Shown here in pieces: positions 1 to 4,202 of a stretch of DNA of 5,500 bases; position 1 is the first letter of the stretch, and every line of letters begins with the position of its first letter. The notes under the pieces were generated by a model, which saw only the letters and a program-made list of their open reading frames with translations, had not been told where the DNA came from and ran no database searches. The stretch covers positions 1 to 5,500 of the forward strand of contig CAJTOE010000163.1 in assembly GCA_910577805.1 (NCBI GenBank), given 5' to 3'. Source of the stretch: an uncultured Oscillospiraceae bacterium. Lineage in GTDB: Bacteria; Bacillota; Clostridia; Oscillospirales; Oscillospiraceae. The translations under genes and the position numbers were made by a program.

Positions 1-87
1 AAAACGATAACAGTACGGAGAGCCGTGTGCATCGAGAGGTGCCCGCACGGTTCGGGAGGGAGTGCCCATGGGGTGCTTACCTCATAC
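1..87 (+). mobile_element. Group II intron, 3' end only (domains V and VI)
   Basis: This is the tail of a self-splicing bacterial retroelement inserted in the sense orientation in the helicase gene. Bases 20-53 form a 34-nt domain V and bases 56-83 form a domain VI with a bulged A at 79. The intron most likely ends at base 87, because the last two bases are then AC (the usual 3' end is A-pyrimidine) and the branch A is 8 nt upstream; an end at base 85 (AT) is the alternative. The downstream sequence resumes directly in a conserved helicase reading frame. The 5' end of the intron and any reverse transcriptase/maturase gene lie upstream of the window, so subclass and mobility cannot be judged. 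Structure and junction are read from the sequence; sense-orientation splicing is inferred from the family. Confidence 0.9.
20..83 (+). ncRNA. Group II intron catalytic domain V and branch-point domain VI
   Basis: Domain V: GAGCCGTG (20-27) pairs with CACGGTTC (46-53). An internal bulge (T28 opposite CCG 43-45) follows, then GCATC (29-33) pairs with GGTGC (38-42) under a GAGA tetraloop (34-37). The total is exactly 34 nt, and the catalytic AGC triad is at 21-23, where it is expected. Domain VI: GAGG (56-59) pairs with CCTC (80-83), and 60-67 pair with 71-78 using several G-U wobbles under a 3-nt ATG loop (68-70). A79 is left unpaired between the two helices, which is the expected branch-point position for the lariat. 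Both folds were worked out by hand. Confidence 0.92.
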
Positions 88-1921
88 CATGATGCGCTAC
101 CTCCAGTTCGACACGCTGGTGGAGAACGGCCACCGTCATTTTGACAACTGGGCGGCGGATTTTGGCGAGAAGGTCACGGCTATGGAGCTGAAGCCGGAGG
201 GCACAGGCTTTCGTACCAAGACCCGGTTCGCCAAATTCTACAATCTCCCGGAGCTTATTAACATCTGGAAAGAGGCCGCTGACATTCAGACGGCGGATAT
301 GCTGAAGCTCCCCACCCCGGAGGCGGAGTACATCACCGTCACCACCGAACCCAGCAGCTTTCAGCAGGAAATGGTGGCGGAGCTGGGCGAACGGGCGGAG
401 GCCGTGCGGAACAGAGAAGTGGAGCCGGACGAGGACAATATGCTGAAAATCACCTCGGATGGCCGCAAGCTGGCTCTGGATCAGCGTTTGCAGAATCCCC
501 TCCTGCCTGACGACCCGGACAGCAAGGTCAATGCCTGTGTCAAGAACGTCCTAGCTGAATGGCGGGACAGCGCGGACATTCAGGGGACCCAGCTTATTTT
601 CTGTGATCTCAGCACACCCAAAAACGATGGTAAGTTCAATGTCTATAACGATATTAAGGAGAAGCTGATCGCCCAGGGGATTCCACAGGAGGAAATCGCT
701 TTTATTCACGACGCCAACACCGAAGCGCAAAAGGCGGAGCTGTTCGCCAAGGTACGCCGGGGGCAGGTTCGGGTACTGATCGGCAGCACCCAGAAAATGG
801 GAGCTGGCACCAACGTCCAGGACCGCATTGTGGCGTCTCATGACCTTGACTGCCCATGGCGGCCCGCTGATTTGGAGCAAAGAGCCGGTCGGTCGCTGCG
901 CCAGGGCAACATGAACAAATCGGTCAAAATGTTCAAGTACGTCACCAAGGGCACCTTTGACGCCTACAACTGGGGGCTGGTGGAGAACAAGCAGAAATTC
1001 ATCGGTCAGATTATGACCAGCAAATCCCCCGCCCGGTCCGCTGAGGATGTGGACGCCACCGCCCTCTCCTATGCCGAGGTCAAGGCCCTGGCTACCGGAG
1101 ACGACCGTATCCGGGAGAAGATGGAGCTGGATGTGCAGGTGGCGAAGCTGAAAATGCTGAAATCCAACCACACCGCCATGCAGTATGAAATGCAGAACAA
1201 AACGCTGAAATACTATCCGCAGAAAATCGCGGAAACGAAGCTGTTTATTGAGGCGCTGGGGAAGGATTTGCCCATTGTCCAGGCCCATCCGGCGAAAGAC
1301 GACGCTTTTTCCATGACTGTCATGGGCCAGACCTTCACCGAGCGCAAGGAGGCGGGCGAGGCCATTATCAAGGCGTGTCTGCTCATGCCCGACCCGGAGA
1401 AGCCCCTCGACCTGGGCGAATACCGGGGCTTTCCCATGCAGCTTCATTGTACCGGCTCCAAGTTCAAGATCACGATGAAGCAGCATTTGACCTATACGGC
1501 GGAGCTGGCCGATGATCCGGTGGGCAATGTTACCCGTATCAACAACGCCTTAGAGGGTATGGCCGAAAAAATCAAGGGGCATGAGAACCATCTGGAGAGA
1601 CTGGAGAAGGAGCTGGTGAACGCCAGAGAAGAATCTGAACGGCCCTTCCCCAAGGAAAATGAGCTGGTGGAGAAGTCCGCCCGCCTGACCCAGCTCAACC
1701 GGGAGCTGGAAAAGCCCAGGACAAAGACGGCAGAGCAGTCCCAGGATGGTGAGGACGAAGCGGATTTGGAGGGCGGTGAGGCCCCTGTGCCGGAGCCGCC
1801 CGCCCTTACCGTGCTGAGCGGTGATAAGCCGTCCATCCGGGCGGCGCTGCGCTCCTACGTTCCACCCGCGCCGGTGGCTGCTGGTGCGGAAAGAGATCAG
1901 CGAAGGGAGGCGGCGCTGTGA
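88..1921 (+). CDS. SNF2/DEAD-like helicase of an ICE, 3' exon (C-terminal part), interrupted by a group II intron
   Basis: This is the C-terminal part of the very large helicase carried by clostridial conjugative elements; in relatives it is often fused to an N6-adenine methylase domain. Counting from the Met at 89, about 610 residues are visible. Helicase lobe 2 contains FCDLST (171-176), GSTQKMGAGT (232-241, motif V-like) and QRAGRSLRQG (264-273, motif VI with the arginine finger). Beyond about 320 the chain is rich in charged helices and probably coiled coil, ending in an acidic/proline-rich linker and a PSIRAALR motif. Walker A, the DExH box and motif III are absent and should lie in the 5' exon upstream of the intron. 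The true start is therefore outside the window; an in-frame GTG at 62 and ATG at 68 belong to intron sequence. In the family the text before MMRYLQ normally reads like a short turn after motif III, so the intron sits between the lobes. The role is presumably ATP-dependent DNA remodelling during transfer or maintenance; the substrate is unknown. The last four bases overlap mobC. Confidence 0.85.
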
Positions 1922-2256
1922 GAAAGTACGAGGGCCGGACCATCGGCCTTTACACCAAGGTGTCCCCGGAGGAAAAGGAGGTGATCGACCAGAAAATGGC
2001 CCTGCTGGGGACTATGAATCTGCGGGCGTACCTGCGGAAAATGGCGGTGGACGGATATGTGGTCCAGTTGGATATGTCCAGCGTGATGGAGATGGTGAAG
2101 CTCCTGCGCTCCATTTCCAGCAATGTGAACCAGATCGCCCGCCGCTGCAACAGCACCCGAAATCTCTACGCCCAGGACGTGGAAGATTTGCGCCTGGGCT
2201 ATACGGAGGTCTGGCAGGGCATCAACGACCTGCTGAAGAAATTTGAATCGCTGTGA
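1918..2256 (+). CDS. mobC: MobC-family relaxosome accessory protein
   Basis: A 112-residue protein of the bacterial mobilization protein MobC family. In related plasmids and ICEs these proteins bind near oriT and help the relaxase melt and nick the DNA. The N-terminal half (about 8-50) looks like a ribbon-helix-helix DNA-binding segment with a KVSPEEKEVIDQKM stretch. The family signature LLRSISSNVNQIARRCNST is at 62-80 and a helical tail follows. The length is typical. The GTG start is chosen because an AGGGAGG-type ribosome binding site lies just upstream (about 1904-1910) and the start overlaps the helicase stop (GTGA, 1918-1921), which implies translational coupling and one transcript. A strong terminator directly follows the stop. 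Unlike many elements, mobC is not adjacent to the relaxase gene, which starts about 1.9 kb downstream behind three other genes. Family assignment is confident; the function in this element is inferred. Confidence 0.88.
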   Translation: MRKYEGRTIGLYTKVSPEEKEVIDQKMALLGTMNLRAYLRKMAVDGYVVQLDMSSVMEMVKLLRSISSNVNQIARRCNSTRNLYAQDVEDLRLGYTEVWQGINDLLKKFESL

Positions 2257-2263
2257 CTGCGAG

Positions 2264-2305
2264 GGCGGCGGGAGCGTGTATTTTGCGCTCTCGCCGCCTA
2301 TTTTT
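2264..2305 (+). terminator. Intrinsic terminator after mobC
   Basis: GGCGGCGGGAGCG (2264-2276) pairs with CGCTCTCGCCGCC (2286-2298). This is a 13-bp stem with one G-U wobble and a 9-nt loop (2277-2285), followed by TATTTTT (2299-2305). It begins 8 bases after the mobC stop and closes the helicase-mobC transcript. Confidence 0.9.
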
Positions 2306-2358
2306 ACTTGAAAGCCTATTTTCAAAATGCTTATCCTGTGTTATGATAAAAAAGTTAT

Positions 2359-2385
2359 TTGGAATTGATGTTTTTGGGATATAAT
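2359..2385 (+). promoter_or_regulatory. Likely sigma-A promoter for the coiled-coil gene
   Basis: A perfect TATAAT -10 box lies at 2380-2385 in an AT-rich gap between a terminator and the next gene. The -35 box is weak: TTGGAA (2359-2364) with a short 15-bp spacer, or TTTGGA (2358-2363) with 16 bp. The start would be near 2392, giving a leader of about 45 nt that contains AAAAAGGAG just before the ATG at 2437. The rest of the gap (2306-2436) shows only short AT-rich imperfect repeats and no coding signal. Confidence 0.55.
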
Positions 2386-2436
2386 TTTCCTGATTAGATT
2401 CAGCGGAAAATATTACATCAAAAAGGAGCAGTTATC

Positions 2437-2772
2437 ATGGATGAGCAAAACACGAAGCGTACCCGCCGCACCCCCCAGCAGATGGCCGAGGCCGTTGACA
2501 GCAAGATTGAAAAGCTGAATCAAGAGCTGGAATCTCTTGCCGCTAAAAGAGACGCCGCCAATGAGGACTTCGATAAGAAGGAGACGGCTGTTAAGGAGCG
2601 GATCGCGGCTTTAGAGCAGAAGAAAAAGGACATTCTCGCTCCTAAACCGCCGCGCAAGCCCCGTAAGACCAAAAAGCAGAAAATCCAGGATTTGATTAAG
2701 AGCGCCAGCAAAGCCGGATTAAAGCCGGAAGAAATCGCCCAGCGGCTTGGCCTGGACCAGCCGGAGGATTGA
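2437..2772 (+). CDS. Small charged coiled-coil protein of unknown function
   Basis: A 111-residue soluble protein that I recognise only as a type of small hypothetical found in clostridial mobile elements. Residues about 16-67 form an uninterrupted, highly charged helix with heptad-like spacing (IEKLNQELESL, later KERIAALEQKKK), so a coiled-coil dimer is likely. A basic, proline-containing linker follows (about 69-84, PPRKPRKTKKQK). The C-terminus (about 86-106) includes LKPEEIAQRLGL, which resembles a minimal helix-turn-helix of the kind seen in regulators and sigma-like proteins. The layout suggests a dimeric nucleic-acid-binding or nucleoid-type protein, but this is inference. The start is supported by AAAAAGGAG about 8 bases upstream of the ATG. 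The gene has its own likely promoter and a terminator downstream, so it looks like an independent unit. There is no signal peptide or membrane segment. Confidence 0.75.
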   Translation: MDEQNTKRTRRTPQQMAEAVDSKIEKLNQELESLAAKRDAANEDFDKKETAVKERIAALEQKKKDILAPKPPRKPRKTKKQKIQDLIKSASKAGLKPEEIAQRLGLDQPED

Positions 2773-2823
2773 GTGTTCCGGTAATCGCCGGGTATGACAA
2801 AATTGAATACCAGCTTTTAACGT

Positions 2824-2857
2824 GAGGGACGACCCAAGTGTCGTCCCTCTATTTTTT
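2824..2857 (+). terminator. Intrinsic terminator between the coiled-coil and TOPRIM genes (possible attenuator)
   Basis: GAGGGACGAC (2824-2833) pairs perfectly with GTCGTCCCTC (2840-2849) around a 6-nt loop, followed by TATTTTTT (2850-2857). It lies about 50 bases after the coiled-coil stop and ends only 5 bases before the AAAGGG ribosome binding site of the TOPRIM gene. There is no room for a promoter between the hairpin and that gene, so TOPRIM transcripts should cross it. Readthrough or attenuation is inferred from this. Confidence 0.85.
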
Positions 2858-2875
2858 GCAAGAAAGGGTGAATGA

Positions 2876-3826
2876 ATGCCAGGAGTAACCAAAGAACAGA
2901 TCGCAAAAGCAAAGGAATGGGATTTATTATCCTATTTGCAAACCTACGAACCCCATGAGCTGAAACGGAGCGGCCCTAATGAATACTGCACCCGGACCCA
3001 TGACAGCTTGAAAATCTCCAACGGAAAATGGTGCTGGAACAGCCGGGGTATCGGGGGCCGGACGGCGCTGGACTATCTGATAAAGGTCCGGGGTATGGAC
3101 TTTGTGGGCGCGGTGGAGGCTCTGTGCGGCTACCGCGCCCCGCCACCCCAGGAGCGGCCCAAGCCAAAGCCTCCGAAGCCCTTTCAACTCCCGGAGGCCA
3201 GCCGCTTCCCTGCCGCCATGCTGTCCTATCTGCAAGGCCGGGGGATTCACCCGGAACTGCTGCAAGCGTGTATGCAGGCCGGTACGCTCTATGAGAGCCG
3301 GAAATATCAGAACTGCGTTTTTGTTGGGAAGGACCCAGCGGGCTGTGCCCGGTTCGCCTGTCTCCGGGGGACACGGGACAACTTTCGCATAGATGTGGAG
3401 AGCAGCGACAAGCGGTACAATTTCTCTCTGCTGGCCGCTGACCCAAAGTGTTCCCGGCTGGCTGTGGCGGAAAGCCCCATTGACGCCCTCTCCCTGGCTA
3501 CGCTGGTGAAGCTGTCCGGGGGTGAGTGGCGGGACAGCCATTACCTATCCTTGGGCGGGACCGCGCCTCGCGCCATGATTCAATTCCTCCACGATCATCC
3601 CCACGTTACCCAGGTCAGCCTATGCTTGGACAATGATAAGGCCGGGATGCTGGGTATGGAGCGATTGGAACAGGCCATTCGGAAGGACCCGGAACTGTCC
3701 CAGCGGGTGAAGCTGATTTACCGCAATCCGCCACCTGCGGAACACGGGAAAGACTACAATGAATTTCTCTGCGCCCATATCCAGGCGGTGCGGCAAAAGC
3801 AGTATCAGCGGGAGGGAGCACGGTGA
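2876..3826 (+). CDS. TOPRIM-domain protein with N-terminal DUF3991/primase-like domain
   Basis: A 316-residue cytoplasmic protein of the DUF3991 plus TOPRIM type common in Firmicute conjugative elements. The N-terminal part (about 10-88) has the layout of a DnaG-like CHC2 region, with a WCWNSRGIGGRTALDYL stretch at 52-68. It lacks the paired cysteines of a true zinc ribbon. A proline-rich linker follows (about 89-103, PPPQERPKPKPPKP). The TOPRIM core shows AESPIDALS (198-206, catalytic Glu199), YLSLGGTAPRAM (223-234) and LCLDNDKAG (249-257, the metal-binding DxD at 252/254). Relatives are presumed to act on DNA ends or in priming during element replication, but no DnaG-type RNA polymerase domain is evident, so primase activity should not be assumed. 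The ATG at 2876 is chosen for AAAGGG (2863-2868) at good spacing; an ATG at 2872 is in another frame. The gene converges on the XRE gene with 9 bp between stops and no obvious terminator. Confidence 0.85.
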   Translation: MPGVTKEQIAKAKEWDLLSYLQTYEPHELKRSGPNEYCTRTHDSLKISNGKWCWNSRGIGGRTALDYLIKVRGMDFVGAVEALCGYRAPPPQERPKPKPPKPFQLPEASRFPAAMLSYLQGRGIHPELLQACMQAGTLYESRKYQNCVFVGKDPAGCARFACLRGTRDNFRIDVESSDKRYNFSLLAADPKCSRLAVAESPIDALSLATLVKLSGGEWRDSHYLSLGGTAPRAMIQFLHDHPHVTQVSLCLDNDKAGMLGMERLEQAIRKDPELSQRVKLIYRNPPPAEHGKDYNEFLCAHIQAVRQKQYQREGAR

Positions 3827-3835
3827 TATATTTTA

Positions 3836-4081
3836 TTACTCCCGCCCCAATAGCCAGTCAACGGAAACATGAAGCGCATCGGCCAAAGCGCATAGTTCAA
3901 AATCAGAAACAGGGCGTTTCTGTCCCTCTAAAAGTGACAGCGCGGGGATACTGATTTCAATACCGGAAGTCTGCAATTTTGCCAGCAAGTCCACTTGTTT
4001 CATACCAATCTGTAGACGGGCTTCTGTTACGCGCCCACCGACTATGTTGCGGTTGCCTAATGCCAATTTCCGAGTTTTCAT
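3836..4081 (-). CDS. XRE-family helix-turn-helix repressor
   Basis: An 81-residue, single-domain Cro/CI-type DNA-binding protein. The HTH fold spans about 15-79. VTEARLQIGMKQVDLLAKLQ (18-37) gives helices 1 and 2. The segment IEISIPALSLLEGQKRPVSD (41-60) carries the recognition helix and the family's conserved E-x-x-K/R-R-P turn. The ending ALADALHVSVDWLLGRE (65-81) is the usual closing helix. No dimerization or sensor domain is present, so it probably binds paired half-sites as a simple dimer. The start at 4081 is supported by a GGGGGGAG-type ribosome binding site just upstream on the minus strand. It is transcribed away from the relaxase gene, and the 121-bp region between them holds two matching dyads. 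Repression of the relaxase promoter, and probably autoregulation, is therefore the natural inference. The signal that relieves it is not visible. Confidence 0.88.
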   Translation of the reverse strand: MKTRKLALGNRNIVGGRVTEARLQIGMKQVDLLAKLQTSGIEISIPALSLLEGQKRPVSDFELCALADALHVSVDWLLGRE

Positions 4082-4090
4082 TCAGTCTCC

Positions 4091-4124
4091 CCCCTTTTTA
4101 TCATCAGTATATGAAAAAAAGGGG
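4091..4124. repeat. 9-bp inverted repeat in the leader region of the XRE gene
   Basis: CCCCTTTTT (4091-4099) and AAAAAGGGG (4116-4124) are perfect reverse complements separated by 16 bases. On the minus strand the 3' arm (AAAAAGGGG) forms part of the XRE ribosome binding site. A transcript that starts upstream of 4124 could hide this site, while one starting near 4099 would lack the pairing arm. Whether the repeat is functional is unknown. Confidence 0.5.
4106..4111 (-). promoter_or_regulatory. Candidate -10 box for the XRE gene
   Basis: On the minus strand 4111-4106 reads TATACT, five of six bases matching the consensus. The start would be near 4099, giving a leader of about 18 nt with the ribosome binding site. 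No good -35 box is seen at 16-18 bp; the closest is TTGTAA (4131-4126) at 14 bp. Operator 1 would overlap the -35 region. Low certainty. Confidence 0.35.
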
Positions 4125-4153
4125 TTTACAAATTTGGTAATACCAAATATAAT
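4125..4153 (+). promoter_or_regulatory. Sigma-A promoter of the relaxase gene
   Basis: TTTACA (4125-4130) and TATAAT (4148-4153) are separated by exactly 17 bp, which is a near-consensus vegetative promoter. The expected start is close to 4160. This leaves a leader of about 43 nt that contains AGGAGG (4192-4197) five bases before the relaxase ATG at 4203. The strength of the match suggests high basal activity that needs repression. Confidence 0.85.
4132..4148. promoter_or_regulatory. Operator 1: dyad filling the relaxase promoter spacer
   Basis: ATTTGGT (4132-4138) and ACCAAAT (4142-4148) are perfect inverted repeats around AAT, a 17-bp dyad. It occupies the -35/-10 spacer and touches the first base of the -10 box, so a bound protein would exclude RNA polymerase. 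It shares its half-site with operator 2. The likely binder is the divergent XRE protein (inference). Confidence 0.8.
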
Positions 4154-4174
4154 AAATTTGGCGTTGCCAAATTT
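4154..4174. promoter_or_regulatory. Operator 2: dyad over the relaxase transcription start
   Basis: AAATTTGGC (4154-4162) and GCCAAATTT (4166-4174) are perfect 9-bp inverted repeats around GTT, a 21-bp dyad. It starts right after the -10 box and covers the predicted start near 4160. Its centre is 24 bp from that of operator 1. An extra half-site, ATTTGG (4171-4176), overlaps its right edge. Confidence 0.8.
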
Positions 4175-4202
4175 GGACTATTTCTATTTTTAGGAGGAAT
4201 CC

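Noticed and set aside
2..10. End of the intron maturase gene at TAA 8-10
   Set aside because: Only two codons precede it in the window, so nothing supports a coding frame; maturase genes do end in this neighbourhood, but this one cannot be shown.
62..88. Start of the helicase gene at GTG 62
   Set aside because: These bases form intron domain VI, and the protein family continues upstream with the first helicase lobe, so the frame merely stays open through the intron end.
551..1486. Long minus-strand open frame of 311 codons
   Set aside because: It lies antisense to the well-supported helicase exon, shows no recognisable domain and reflects GC-rich codon structure.
1821..2246. Plus-strand open frame of 141 codons spanning the helicase-mobC junction
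   Set aside because: It is out of frame with both genes, lacks a recognisable family and has low-complexity, arginine/glycine-rich composition typical of a shadow frame.
2306..2436. oriT in the gap after mobC
   Set aside because: Short imperfect repeats such as TTATC...GATAA are present, but no recognisable nic site or conserved oriT hairpin; the gap is better explained by a terminator plus promoter.
2791..2811. Small inverted repeat GGTAT...ATACC
   Set aside because: A 5-bp stem with an 11-base loop is expected by chance and has no promoter or operator context.
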